Assembly: GCF_026212465.1 (NCBI RefSeq)
Contig: NC_080051.1
Location: 17,933,959 to 17,997,958 of the forward strand
DNA from: Amaranthus tricolor
Taxonomy: Eukaryota; Streptophyta; Magnoliopsida; Caryophyllales; Amaranthaceae
Direction: 5' to 3'
Length of the DNA stretch: 64,000 bases
The position numbers and the translations under genes are program-made. Every line of letters starts with the position of its first letter. The stretch's first letter is position 1. This document shows positions 11,601 through 21,852 of the stretch, in pieces. Under the pieces are notes generated by a model that was given only the letters and a program-made list of their open reading frames with translations, did no database searches and had not been told where the DNA came from.

Positions 11601-12551
11601 CCCATCAACACTTTCAAATGTATGGAAGAAAGTTTTGTTGGGAGTCATGTGGAATGTGCACCCCGAATCAAGAATCCATTCATTATTACCTTTGTACTCA
11701 TGAGTGGCAACAAGAACATCGCCATCATCACTATCATTCACATAACTAGCATTGGCATTGCTAGTTCCTTCCCTTGCCTCTTCTTCTAGCTTTCTCTTAA
11801 GCTTCCAACAATCCTTCTTGATGTGGCCCTTAAGCTTGCAATAGTTACAAGTCTTATTTTTGTTTGGCCTTACGGACTTGGACCTTTCTTTACCCTTGTT
11901 TCCACTCCCACTAGTGGAACCTTTCTCTTGTGACCTCCCTCTTACAAACAAACCGTCACTAGCATTGCTTGGTGACTTTTGTGACAATTGTGTATCAATG
12001 AGATCCCTTTGAGTCAAGGCATTCTTCACATCATCACTACTCAAATTATCTCTACCATAAAGTAGAGTTTCTCTAAAATTTTTATAAGAAGGGGGTAAAG
12101 AACATAAAAGATAAATTGCCAAGTCTTCATCATCAAGCTTAACATCAATGTTTTGTAAATCCATAACAATGGAACAAAACTCATCCAAGTGAGGTTTTAA
12201 AGGTTTACCTTCCTCCAAGCGTAAGTCGTAGAGTCTACTCTTCAAAAGTAGCCTATTGGTAACACTCTTGGCCATGTAGAGTGATTCCAATTTCTCCCAT
12301 ATACTCTTGGTTGTTGTTTCTTTAACAACCTCTCTTAGAACTTCATTGGATAAGCATAATTGGATTGCCGATAACGCCTTTGTGTCTATCTCTTCCCGTC
12401 TCGATGCGGACATTCCTTCCGGCATCTTCTCTACACCATCAATCGCCTTGTGCACACCATTTTGAATCAAAATGGCTCTCATTTTGACTTGCCATAAGCC
12501 AAAGTTTACATTCCTATCAAACTTCTCAATATCGAGCTTCATTGTAGTCAT
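8631..12551 (-). CDS. Copia gag-pol polyprotein
   Basis: One uninterrupted frame of 1306 codons from the first ATG after the primer-binding site (MTTMKLDIEKF); the open frame extends 19 codons further upstream but only through the PBS. Domains in order: gag with UBN2-like fold (about 1-200), CCHC zinc knuckle CNYCKLKGHIKKDC (about 235-248), aspartic protease with WILDSGCTFHMT (about 295), integrase zinc domain HLRLGHM...CEHC (about 427-461), integrase core with candidate catalytic D488, D551 and E588, reverse transcriptase with YVDDML (about 983), and RNase H with GFCDSDYGGD near the C-terminus. Family order PR-IN-RT-RH identifies Ty1/copia. No stops or frameshifts are seen, consistent with a recent insertion. 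Confidence 0.95.
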   Translation of the reverse strand: MTTMKLDIEKFDRNVNFGLWQVKMRAILIQNGVHKAIDGVEKMPEGMSASRREEIDTKALSAIQLCLSNEVLREVVKETTTKSIWEKLESLYMAKSVTNRLLLKSRLYDLRLEEGKPLKPHLDEFCSIVMDLQNIDVKLDDEDLAIYLLCSLPPSYKNFRETLLYGRDNLSSDDVKNALTQRDLIDTQLSQKSPSNASDGLFVRGRSQEKGSTSGSGNKGKERSKSVRPNKNKTCNYCKLKGHIKKDCWKLKRKLEEEAREGTSNANASYVNDSDDGDVLVATHEYKGNNEWILDSGCTFHMTPNKTFFHTFESVDGGNVTMGNNTTCKVVGIGSIKIKMFDGIVRTLTDVRYVPGLKKNLLSLGTLDKIGCRITCEGGVMKVAKGSLVVMKGRLNGSLYALQGSTILGSANVSTSTMFDRDTKLWHLRLGHMSERGMFELSKQGLFDGKNFGNLGFCEHCVYGKHKRVSFKPAIHNTKGILDYVHSDLWGPSRTPSLSGCSYMLTFIDDYSRKVWCYFIKHKYEVFDVFLEWKKMIEKKAGRSIKTLRTDNGLEFVDSKFLIYCSNEGIVRHRTCAGRPQQNGVAERMNKTLLERARCMLNQANLGKQFWAEAVATACYLINRSPHTALKFKSPQEVWYNTPVNYSSLRIFGCPAYIHVNDGKLEPRARKGIFVGYGVGVKGYRVWCNESKKIIVSRDVVFDEDSMLVSNVEKPFNNDDNEAQVEVESSNVDNEKNDDVQQRSPPLSTTRQRRKIVAPRRYIEECDYVVYALNIASEVEGLNEPSTYKEAMASNDSSKWLIAMKQEMESLAKNGTWDIVVAPKKMKIVGCKWIFKRKEGPSSDIPPIYKARVVAKGYSQIEGIDFHEVFSPVVKHSSIRALLALVAMEDLELHQLDVKTTFLHGELEEEIFMKQPEGFEVAGKENHVCRLKRSLYGLKQSPRQWYKRFDSFMISHDFVRSSYDSCVYLKKFEDGSLLYLLLYVDDMLVACSSLLKVEDLKELLSSEFDMKDLGEAKKILGMEILRDRAKGVLYLSQRKYIEKVVQRFSMDDAKGVSTPLASHFKLSKNLCPQTKEEEEQMVRIPYTSAVGSVMYAMVCSRPDIAHAVSLVSRYMSNPGKGHWEALKWLLRYLKDTSNVCLMYGKNSSELTGFCDSDYGGDLDNRKSTSGFVFTLGGSAISWQSSLQDVVALSTTEAEYIAVAESFKEAKWLKGLVGEMCNKVCEVSVHCDSQSAIHLAKNQNTFHRRSKHIDIKYNFIRDEVEHKRVLLKKIDTTENPADMMTKSLPTTKFELCVDLVGLAPCLR

Positions 12552-12594
12552 GATTTTCAAGTAATAATTTCTTAAAACACCGCAAAATAACCTT

Positions 12595-12607
12595 GGCTCT
12601 GATACCA
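12595..12607 (-). promoter_or_regulatory. Primer-binding site, initiator tRNA-Met type
   Basis: The minus strand reads TGGTATCAGAGCC two bases inside the 5' LTR. This is complementary to the 3' end of plant initiator methionine tRNA and primes minus-strand synthesis. Confidence 0.88.
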
Positions 12608-12609
12608 AT

Positions 12610-13205
12610 TGAAAACGATCGCCAAATACTTACGATGTTAAGAACAAACAACAATGAGCAAAATTAAGTTTGACAAAGTAACAAACAAGGACACAAAGAT
12701 TTAAGGAGGTTCACCCAATGATGGCTACGTCCTCCGTGGTGTGTAGTTTATGTTTATATTATATCAAATGAATACAAACAACACTTCAATATGAAGAATT
12801 ACAATTGAGATAGAGATAACAACAATAGGCTATGTGTTTGGCTTAAGGGTTGTGTTTGATGTGTTTTGCATACTTGAAGTGTGGGTATGAGAGCCCTATT
12901 TATAGTGCTAGGTACTTGAAGATGAATGGCTCACATAAATACATAGTTAATTTAGGGTAATGAATACTATGAAATAACTCTAAGAACTTGAAAAGGCATT
13001 ATCTCAAGAGTCACACACATGAGACTCTTCACCTTAATCTTCATTAACACCAATAATTCCCATGAATACTCTTCACCTTATTACACCCTTTTGGATTCCA
13101 CAACTCAAGAGTCACACACATGAATTCAACCCTTTAATGTGCACTCAAGTCACACATTAGTATAGTATCATTTATAATCACATTAGTATACTACCATTCA
13201 TAACA
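12610..13205 (-). repeat. 5' LTR of the copia element
   Basis: 596 bp, nearly identical to the other LTR. Read minus, it would drive transcription of the polyprotein. The CTATAAATAGGG stretch is conserved here also. Confidence 0.92.
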
Positions 13206-13210
13206 TGGTG

Positions 13211-13752
13211 GAAGAAGACCAGATGAATATGAACAAAAGAGTCAGAAGAAAAGCAGCGAAAATTTTATTGACAAGTTTGTATAGACATGAGTCAGGCCGA
13301 AAGCTTTTCTCTTCTACTTCTGTTGATTTCTTCTTGGCCATTATTAAGATTCATAAAAAAGAAAATTAGATTTGTTTGTCATTTTTCAGAGTAATTTTGT
13401 TATGGGAAAGTCAGATTTCTTAGGATCTGGTTTTCTAGATTTCATCCTCCTCACTTGATTCCCTCCATTTTTGGTAAATGATTCAATACTTACACTTGCT
13501 AGTATTATTTATGAATTATAATATATAGGGGTGTTTGTTTGACGGGAAACATTTTCATAAAAATAAGGTTTAAAATGTTGGTTAACAATATTAAAAAGGA
13601 GTAAAAGTATGATAAGGACACTTACAAGCTATCAATATAAACTTTAAACAAAAATAGATTTAATCTATTATTATTTACAAAAATTCAAATAATTGATCAA
13701 ATAAAAGAGAGGCAAAATTGAGTTTAACTATACCGATTAATAATATTAAAAT
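13211..13752. other. Copia flank, no gene recognised
   Basis: This is the sequence interrupted by the copia insertion. Removing the element and one target copy joins a plus-strand frame from about 7856 to 13291 (starting MSASRKTII and ending FIDKFV), but I do not recognise it. From 13300 on it is AT-rich spacer. Confidence 0.35.
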
Positions 13753-14036
13753 GGAATATTCCACATGATAGTACCCAACTTTGCTGGAATGCTATTAATA
13801 TAACATTTTTTCAAGATACACAAAATAGCATCAAAATTGGAAAGTATTCACACCATAGCAAGAAATGAAAAAATACCTTACTTTATTCTTCAAAAGTAGA
13901 AAAAAAATAAGGCCTATTTGTAATTTCTTCTTCATAGTGTAAATATATTTTTAATGTAATGCTATTTTGTGAATTTCAAAAAATTTATGCTGCTATAAGC
14001 ATTTTGACAAAGTTAGGTGTTACCGTAGAATTTCCC
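13753..14036. mobile_element. Mutator-like MITE, 284 bp
   Basis: Imperfect terminal inverted repeats of about 45 bp: the left end reads GGAATATTCCACATGATAG, the reverse complement of the right end reads GGGAAATTCTACGGTAAC, and both continue into an ACCYAACTTTGYYRRAATGCT stretch. The flanking 9-bp repeats TATTAAAAT (13744-13752) and TAATAAAAT (14037-14045) differ at one base, the target size of Mutator superfamily elements. No coding capacity. Confidence 0.7.
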
Positions 14037-14045
14037 TAATAAAAT

Positions 14046-15289
14046 TTGGTTTGTTAACTGCCAACGTAAAAGCCGGCTTCGGAAATGCCACAACCACTGC
14101 CAAAATCAGCTACTCGGTCAATGTTCCGGCAGCTCGGCAATATAATGATGAATACTAACAACAGTGTACAAGACACATTACTAATAATGAGGTAATGTTG
14201 TGAGGTTTTAGTAAGTGCAGAAACGGTATCTTAGGTCTTAACTAATCTCATTATGTTTAAGGATGGTTCACATGCACAAAAAATATGAACTTGGGAAGAT
14301 GTATAACAAATCTGTTGGTATAATTCATCAAAGATCTCAAATGAATCATCTAGTATGTCGGCAAACGTTGCCAAACACAACGACATTCATCAAGTATAAT
14401 TGAACAACTTGCAATTTGTTATAGAATAAACAAGAAAACTCACCCAAAAGACAGACATAATAGGTGAAGAGTAAACGTGGGATAAATGTCAAATAGAGTC
14501 CCATAACCTTGTAATGGCCTCAAATCCATTCCATTACACAATTGTAATGAAATGATTTCTCACAAAGGGTAGAGTTTCTACCAAGAGTGTTTACAGTCAA
14601 GTGTTCTCTAGACACGAGAGTAAGGTACCGTTATGTGAATATTAGACGATTGACATACTTGGTTTGAACCCACTCAGGCACTCACACATCAAATTAGTAC
14701 ATTATGACACAAATCCTATGAAGAAAATGACAAACCTATCAACAATTTTTTTCTTTTTGATTGTTTTGAAGAATCAGACCAAGCCCACTGGAATGGGAGG
14801 GAGAATAAGGAAAATCCCATCCCCAAAAAACCTAGTGGTAAGAATTGAACTTATGATCTCTTTTTCCCAAAAAAAAAAGCATTATACCATTAGATCAAAG
14901 TCACCAAACACCCTAATTGGTTTTTTAGATGACAAACCTTCCAGCGTGAAAGATCATTGATGCACCTGTGAGAAAGGAGGAAAGCATCATGGTTAATAGA
15001 GATAAACGTTAAGGAAGGCCAAAGATACACTAGTTGGAATTGACGTAGTTGAGTTCTTGATCATCGAGCTGAGGATCTCTTTCGCTGCAACTTCCTTTGA
15101 TAAGGGTTTGGTTTGCCGTCTTTCACCCTTCCCTCAACCCTTATCATAGTTTCTAAAGTGTATGATGATGATGAAGACAAATGGAAGTACGTCTGGGTGC
15201 AAAGTTGGATACATTTAAGGTCCAGACCGAATAATGTGGACGAAGAAGACAATCCTGCAACTTGATCCACTTACTTATTATCTTTTTCT
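14046..15289. other. Spacer with SINE-like segment
   Basis: No recognised gene. The plus-strand stretch around 15155-15265 reads VYDDDEDKWKYVWVQSW and more before a TGA, which looks protein-like, but I cannot assign it. It could be the end of an extra 3' ORF of the Sirevirus-like element that follows. Confidence 0.3.
14770..14920 (-). mobile_element. Possible tRNA-derived SINE
   Basis: On the minus strand an A-box-like TGATCTAATGGTATAATG and, about 40 bases on, a B-box-like AGTTCAATTCTTACC have the spacing of a tRNA-derived SINE head. The tail boundary and target duplication are not clear. Confidence 0.35.
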
Positions 15290-15861
15290 CATGCTTGCTT
15301 AACAAACAAACAATCTTTTATTTTGGTTTTTACGTACCATGTTGGGTATTGTATTTATTTTGTCTTGGAACAATGCTGCTCCTATCAAACATTTGGTCTG
15401 TAATATTTAATCCTTGCATTTAATGACTGCATTTGTTTGTATTACTTTTGATAGTTGCTATTCCTTGCTTACCTTCTTTTATTATTCATATATTGATAGT
15501 GTTGTGGTTTGAATGCTCTCATCCTTTTTGAATGATGTCAAAACGGGGAATAATTAGCACAAACGTAAGAGATACGCTTGGTTTATTTCTTTGTTCTACA
15601 TTCTTCTTGATTGTTTTTCCTAAGTAGAGTAGTTAATAATACTCACTATGCTATGGTTGCTCAGATATGATTATAGGTTGCTTCAGTGGTTTATATGCTC
15701 TAATTATATGCTCTGGTTAATGCTATCAAAGTTATTGTTCCTGTTTGCTTTGTTAGTACTTGTAAACACTTTAATGTATAACCTAGTAACTAATGTTTAT
15801 TTATGTTGATTTATGTTAAAAATATTAAGTGATTATGTTCATTATTCTTAATGAGTTAAAA

Positions 15862-16727
15862 GGAAAATTTGCAAAGAAACACCTTATAAAATCAGTTTTT
15901 TTGTAAAAAAAACACCTTTTAAGAGACTTTTTATTAAAAAAAACACCTTAAATCAGTTTCCGGTGACTTTTGTCAACTTTCAGGCATTGACTATGCCATT
16001 TGAGCTCCAAATACGTGCGCGTGATTGCAAACTCTTCTTAATCCACGCTGCTTCCATTTCAACTTCAATAAATACTCCATTTACACCCTCAACTCCCATT
16101 TCAAATACAATATACTAATACATACCAATTACCAATTACAAACCCTAACTTCAGAACTCTATAAATACAATATACTAATGCATACCAATTAACAATTCAA
16201 TAAACAATTCAATTAACAATGCAAATGACACCAAAAAGCATATGGTTCGAGAGTAACATTGCCACTAAACCCAATTAAAGAAATGAAAAGGCAGTAACTT
16301 TAAGGGGGAAAAAACCTTACCTTTTACAGTTGAGAGGAAGTAAAAGCGCTATGAATCTTCGGTCACAATCTACAATGGTGACAAATGAGAAATCAGACAA
16401 AGTGAATGGACAACCACAATCAGACAAGAGAGGAGTAGAAAGTGAAGGGAAATGTGGAGGGAAGGAAATGAAGTTGAGGAAGAGGCAGTAGAAACTCACG
16501 AAGTATTGTGTATCATTATACTTCCCTGAGTCTGCAATCACTCGCGTATTATGCACCTGATATAGCATAGTCAACGCCTGAAAGTTGACAAAAGTCACCA
16601 GAAACTGATTTAAGGTGTTTTTTTAATAAAAAGTCTCTTAAAAGGTGTTTTTTTTAAAAAAAAAAATTTAAAGGTGTTTCTTTACAAAAAAAACTGGTTT
16701 TAAAAGGTGTTTCTTTGCAAATTTTCC
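15862..16727. mobile_element. Non-autonomous MULE with long terminal inverted repeats
   Basis: An 866-bp element with an exact 9-bp target duplication GAGTTAAAA (15853-15861 and 16728-16736). The TIRs are about 135 bp (15862-15996) and 163 bp (16565-16727), starting GGAAAATTTGCAAAGAAACA. They contain repeated AACACCTT blocks, so the ends also carry an internal reiteration. The 570-bp core has no transposase. A purine-rich part at 16317-16520 could be captured host sequence, but I do not recognise it. Confidence 0.88.
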
Positions 16728-16926
16728 GAGTTAAAATATTTATTTTGGAATTTAAATTAGAGTAATTGGTTTTATTACAGGAGCTTAGTAATTTCTATAT
16801 TGTAATGATATAATTTGCTAAGTTATATATAAACTAGCTTTAGTCTCTAGTTTGCTCTATGTCATTGGTTTTACTCTAATTTTTTAAGTTTTTTGATAAG
16901 TTTGTCATCATCAAAAAGGTGGAATT

Positions 16927-18670
16927 TGTTGGCTCTTTTAGGTTTTGATGATGACTAAACTTAAATATAAACAATTGTAGTTTAGAGATTGTGTGCAAGT
17001 CGATATCCGGTCTTGATAAGGATCGTTGATAGTACCTAAGACTTGGTTTATGGACTTTGTACGTGTCTAAAATATCCAAAGAAGTTAGATAAGAAGATCG
17101 ATTTAGGATGTCAAATATAGATAGGAGGTCTATTGTTCCCAAGTTGATAGTCTGACGATATTTGTTGATGAGTGGAGACAGTGCTCTGTTCCCAAGATTC
17201 AAGTCTTGAAGAATCAGCGTCAACGGTAGGGATGCAGGCGGGGCGGGTCTAATAGGAGACCCGCCCCATCGGGGAGGGGATGGGTCCCGGTTTGATGGGT
17301 CATGGGGCGGGTACGGGTATAAAATTCATACCCACCGCGGGGATGGGGATGGGGATGGGTTTTAGGTGATACCCGCCCCATCCCCGCCCCGCCCCGCCTC
17401 AAGATACCCGCCTCAAAATATGTACAAATTTTGGGAAACCGGGTACCCGGTATCCGGTTTATATTTTTTTTAAAAAAAAATTATTTTCAAAACCCTAAAT
17501 TATATGTTTGTTTTAGACATGTATTTTGTTTGAGACTTTGGTTATGCGTTTGTTTGAGACAAGGATTGAATATAAATATGTGGCACAGATGGGTATTAAG
17601 CGGGGATTTGACAGGTGGTGGGGCGGGGAAAATGTGTATTAGACGAGGATGGATACCCAGATGGGTGGTGGGGCGGGGATGGTTTTAGATACAAACCCAT
17701 CGGGGCGGGGACGGGGAAAAAAATTATACCCGCCGCGGGGATGGGAATGGGGATGAGGATGGGGATTGCATTAACAGATAGGAATGGGGATGGTAATTCC
17801 AATACCCGCCCCGTTTGCATCCCTAGTCAACGGAAAAGTTCTGTAGAAAGTATTTTCTGGTTTTTCTTAGTTGATGTATGGGTAAGATTAATTTGTTGCA
17901 TAATTAAATTAATAAGTTAGTTGACAAAGGAATTTTTAACTATATCTATTTTTAATAACGGTCACATTTTTTTAAGTGGTAGAGAAAACTTCCCCTAATT
18001 TTTCTCCACGTTAATAGGCTTGAATTATTAGGTTTTATTTAAGAAAAATTAACTTGTCTTATTTAGAATATAAAAACCGTAGCTTCTATTACTTGCAAAA
18101 CAAGTTTTACTTATTCCTCCTTAATTTTAAGATTCAGGAATAACGTGGGTAGTTATTTTCTTACTTGAATCTCCTATATAAAAGGAAGTTGTTTTAACCG
18201 GTTAGTGTGAAGAAAAATAACGAGAAATATTCATTGCTTTTTCATTGCCAATTAACTTAGAAATATTTCTTGTGCAACTCATTTAGTTTATTCTTAGGTT
18301 TTTGTCCTTTGTAAAAGGGTTTTTGAAAAAATTGTTGTAACTTAGACTTGGGGAAGTCTAGGGGAGAAAGAGACTTCATAGAGGAAGCTTGAGAGAGAAA
18401 GAGAAAGAGAATTGAGTTTAGTGAGAAACACAAGTTAGCCTAATTTTATTTGTTTTATATAATTGTAACGAATTGCCTAGAACATAGTAGAGAATTTGAA
18501 ATCCCTGGGGTCGTGGTTTTTCACTCTATTTAGGCCTAAAAAGTTTCCACGTAAAATTGTATTGTCTCTTTCTAAGTTTGCGCATCTAGTTCGAGTTTCA
18601 ATTCCGCAAAAACACTTAAACTTATCAAATAACAATTCACCCCCTCTTGTTATCTCTAAACGTTTCTACA
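16927..18670 (+). repeat. Sirevirus-like 3' LTR, interrupted
   Basis: Starts TGTTGG right after a polypurine tract and is interrupted by the hAT MITE at 17227-17825. A core promoter TATATAAAAG lies near 18175. The 3' border is placed at ...TTCTACA because a CA is expected there; with one LTR only, it cannot be confirmed by comparison. Confidence 0.55.
17227..17825. mobile_element. GC-rich hAT-type MITE, 599 bp
   Basis: Exact 8-bp target duplication GTCAACGG (17219-17226 and 17826-17833). Terminal inverted repeats TAGGGATGCAGGCGGGGCGG and, reverse-complemented from the right, TAGGGATGCAAACGGGGCGG. Subterminal regions are reiterations of GGGGATGGGGATGGG and GGGCGGGTA; the centre is AT-rich. 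The GC content stands out sharply against the surroundings. It has no coding capacity. Confidence 0.88.
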
Positions 18671-20692
18671 ATGATGATGAAACCTTCCAGCATGCAACCC
18701 AAACATATTTTTCATATTCCAAGTCATACATACCCATGGATGAATGATAATGCCCCAAATAGCCATCAATGCACAACAACTGACACGATAGATCAAAAAT
18801 TAGAAAAGCTTGAACTGCACAGTCGCAGGCACGCAATCCATGTACCAAAAATCACAATTAAAACTTAAAACCAATGGATGGAATTTATGTTGGCAAACAA
18901 CGCTCATTTATGATGAAAGCAATATCACAATACAACATCATACGAGTAACTGGAAACTGAAACATGACCAAACGAGTCTCACCTCCTCAACCTAAGTCTC
19001 AATTCCTCTCCACTTGCTTCAATTCAAGATCAAATGTCAATACTCAAGGAGAAAAAATGATGCAAAACTAAGGCTGGTTAGGTCCTTTGGTTTGCAAGGA
19101 ATGATGCTTGTCTATCAATCAACCCTGAAACTCAATTTGATTTCCTCAGGAATGATCAATACAGTCACTGATAGTCACAATCAGAACCAAGAATCTGATT
19201 CTTGGACAGACTGCATGGTGATGGGTCAGACAGTCTTGACTTCACTCACCAATTCCCTCCTTCCCTCCTAGCCAATCCAAGGTTCACTCCCTTGTCTTGG
19301 CCTCTTGGGTAGGTTCTTGGTGTACTCAGGACTGATTCACTCACAACCCTCAGAACCCCGATAAGGTGCTTCCCCTTGAAGAAAGTTTGCACACACAACA
19401 CTTTCCGAAAAAACAAGACTGAATGTCAGAATTTCCTCTCAACTTTTATTCAATGATCAAATCTGTTCTTTTACAAGAGGTTGGCTTAGGTATATATAGC
19501 CTAGTATCCTCTAAAATCCCGTGCACATGGGAAAAACAAAACAAGTCTAATACACGTGTGCTAATGTTAAGAACAATGGCCCTTAACAAGATTCAGTTTT
19601 GTTATGACTGAATCTGTTTTACATTGGCTCCTTACACATGACTTTATTTGTTTCCTTATGCCTAAAGTACTCTCCTATGGCTTGTACTTGAAATAGTTGT
19701 CATGCTTCTTCATTGATTAATAGGGTCCTTGATCCCCTTATGCTTGGTCCATGTAGTAGTGCGAGGCAAGGGTCATGTTGACCTTGTTCTGATTCTGAGA
19801 TGGTCTTGGACTCCTTGTCTTCATAGCATGGATTGATGCTTGGACTTTGATTAGAACTTGGACTTGAACTTGAGCTTGTATCTATCCTTGAAACCTCATT
19901 TGTTTCACAAAAGATGATGGGGTTCACCAACACCAGCCTCAAACCATTTTTTTATGGTGGATCAAAATGAAAAACAGGGACATTGTTTATTTGTTTTGTT
20001 TCATCTAGTTTTTGGAGGAAATTTAAACTCAAGACACAACAAAATCCATTATAACAATGACAGTCTACTCTACAAACATATATACAGGTATGTATGTCAA
20101 AATTGTCCTCCCCATCCCCTTCTGTTTTTGAGTTCTCTTGAACTCATAAAATCCCAAAATTTTTTCAAATCAGCGATTATTAATGACATTAAACGATTAG
20201 ATCCAATTGCATAATTCCCATCCCAAGTCTCTAAAAAGAGTATTCATGAGTTTATTTGTAAAATTGATAAACTGCTATGGATTTTAAAAAACCATCGCGG
20301 AATGAATGTATAATCTTTTACATCATTTATGAAAAATAAATAAAAAATCAAACAGAGAAAATTAAACAAACACCAATCTAAACCAGCATTTTATCAATTT
20401 TACAAATAAATCCCTAATTCCGTCCCAAATATCAAATTTAAAGCTATTACGTAATTAGTAGAGATTAAAAAAAGTAAAAAACACAAGAATTTTTTTTATA
20501 ACGTTTCCATTTCATTTAACTTTAAAGTCAGATAAATTCTTAATATCATACATCATTAACACAGCCTACTCCAAACACACCAAACTACCAATTGACCCAA
20601 ATCCAAAATCAACATTTTTCCCAAATGTATTCGACCAAGCCATGCAACTACAATTCTACATTCTTCACAAAATAAACCAACGATCCTAAAAA
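18671..20692. other. LTR-like relic and H2B 3' flank
   Basis: About 18700-19960 has the look of retrotransposon LTR or untranslated sequence in minus orientation: a TATA-like GGCTATATATACC near 19486-19498 and CT-rich text, but no paired LTR, PBS or target duplication. From about 19960 to 20692 is AT-rich spacer that includes the 3' untranslated region of the histone gene. Confidence 0.35.
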
Positions 20693-21136
20693 TTAAGAGC
20701 TGGTAAACTTGGTAACAGCCTTAGTTCCTTCTGAAACAGCATGCTTAGCCAATTCACCAGGAAGAACAAGCCTAACAGCAGTCTGAATCTCCCGAGATGT
20801 GATTGTAGGCTTCTTATTGTAGCGAGCAAGTTTAGAAGATTCCTGAGCAAGCTTCTCAAAAATATCATTGATAAAACTGTTCATGATGCTCATAGCTTTG
20901 CTAGAAATTCCAATGTCAGGATGAACTTGCTTCAAAACCTTAAAGATATAGATCTTATAGGTTTCAACGCTTTTCTTTGATCTCTTCTTCTTTTTGTCTG
21001 CAGCGGCGGCTCCGGCTTCCTTAGGAAGCTTCTTGCCGGCTTTGGGCTTCTTCTCTGCCGGAGCTTTCTCAGCTGCGGCAGGCTTTTCGGCCGCTGGCTT
21101 CTTCTCGGCTGGCTTCTTCTCAGCTTTTGGTGCCAT
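20693..21136 (-). CDS. Histone H2B
   Basis: Intronless, 147 residues. The N-terminal tail (about 1-55) is rich in Lys, Ala and Pro with repeated AEKKPA units, typical of plant H2B. The histone fold follows: [40 protein letters not shown], the [20 protein letters not shown] segment, and the conserved end AVTKFTSS. Lys143 (in VTKF) corresponds to the ubiquitinated lysine. H2B pairs with H2A in the nucleosome core. The frame starts with the canonical [14 protein letters not shown] and is intact. The gene stands alone; no other histone gene is visible nearby. Confidence 0.98.
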   Translation of the reverse strand: MAPKAEKKPAEKKPAAEKPAAAEKAPAEKKPKAGKKLPKEAGAAAADKKKKRSKKSVETYKIYIFKVLKQVHPDIGISSKAMSIMNSFINDIFEKLAQESSKLARYNKKPTITSREIQTAVRLVLPGELAKHAVSEGTKAVTKFTSS

Positions 21137-21225
21137 TGATGATTTTAGAGTGTTTTGAGATTTGAAGAATCAGTGTCTGGTTATCAGAATTGTAGATTGC
21201 AATGAAACAGAATGATTTCAGGTCT

Positions 21226-21440
21226 ATATTTATAGGGCAGAAAATGTTGATTTTGTTGGAAGATACGAAAGGACACGGATTGATGAAGTGGCATTTTTCC
21301 TACATTGATTTTGTTCAACTTTGTATAATAATCTGACGGTTGATATTAAAATTTTAAAGAGGAAGATGCTTCACGCTCTATGTCATTGACAGGCGTGGCG
21401 ATATTATTGGCTGTTTTACTTTATTGAGGATCAATGACGT
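21226..21440 (-). promoter_or_regulatory. Histone H2B promoter elements
   Basis: Reading minus: a TATA box CTATAAATA at about 21226-21235 (90 bases before the ATG), a CCAAT box at 21406-21410, and the plant histone hexamer ACGTCA at 21435-21440. The hexamer and CCAAT motifs are known S-phase histone promoter elements; their use here is inferred from position. Confidence 0.6.
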
Positions 21441-21852
21441 GGCAAATGGATAATTTGGAGTCTTTTTTAGTGCTTGGAAAATTAAGCGGGAAGAAAGAGC
21501 GCCTCAACATTTTTTTTCGATTTGGGATTTAAAATTTTTAAATCTTTGTATCCATTAGTGATTAAGGCTAGTGAATTATATTATAAAACGGAAAATATTG
21601 AATTTTATAATATAATAATACGTAGAGGTTATTTAATTTGCAAAATCGATTCCTGAGATAAGTTTAAAGGACAATCGCTCAGTGTCCAAATTTAATAATT
21701 TTGGAAAGCAAAAATGACTTAATGTCTTCAGGAAATTAACTCCATCAATTAAACTCAACCACTTTGAAAGTATAAATGTAACAGTCGGTCGCCCAACCGA
21801 TTAAAGTCTAATTAAAAAAAATTATAACTAATTTTGTAATTGTATGCTAGCT
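21441..21852. other. Spacer, nothing recognised
   Basis: AT-rich, upstream of the histone promoter. It contains GGTCGCCCAACCGATTAAAG (about 21788), which partly matches GGATCGCCCAATTAGAG at about 22863 on the other side of the 22-bp array. Confidence 0.35.

Larger units (their letters stand above)
7934..13210 (-). mobile_element. Complete Ty1/copia LTR retrotransposon
   Basis: The left LTR is 7939-8534 and the right LTR 12610-13205, each 596 bp, starting TG and ending CA, with only two substitutions that I can see between them. The 5-bp target duplication TGGTG is exact (7934-7938 and 13206-13210). In the minus-strand reading the right LTR is the 5' LTR. It is followed by a primer-binding site for initiator tRNA-Met (ggctctgatacca on the plus strand, 12595-12607) and the intact gag-pol gene, and the polypurine tract AAGGTGGAGATT abuts the other LTR. 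It has everything an autonomous copia element needs in cis. A relic with the same polypurine tract and similar LTR text lies in the intron at 52.3-53.4 kb. Confidence 0.95.
15290..18670 (+). mobile_element. 3' end of a Sirevirus-like copia retrotransposon, with two nested insertions
   Basis: The long T-rich non-coding region from about 15290 contains ATGATGTCAAAACGGGGAAT (about 15533), a degenerate purine tract of the type found after pol in Sireviruses. A polypurine tract follows (CATCATCAAAAAGGTGGAAT, 16907-16926), immediately before an LTR starting TGTTGGCTC at 16927. The LTR continues with the typical GGTTTTGATGATGAC and runs to about 18670 (...CGTTTCTACA). It has a TATATAAAAG box at about 18175. 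The 5' part and pol are not present. A MULE (15862-16727) and a hAT MITE (17227-17825) have inserted later; without the hAT element and its duplication the LTR would be about 1.14 kb. Confidence 0.65.

Noticed and set aside
8757..11703. Many plus-strand open frames of 60-100 codons within the copia region
   Set aside because: They are antisense shadows of the gag-pol gene.
15061..15270. 69-codon minus-strand frame
   Set aside because: No domain or start context; the plus strand is the more protein-like.
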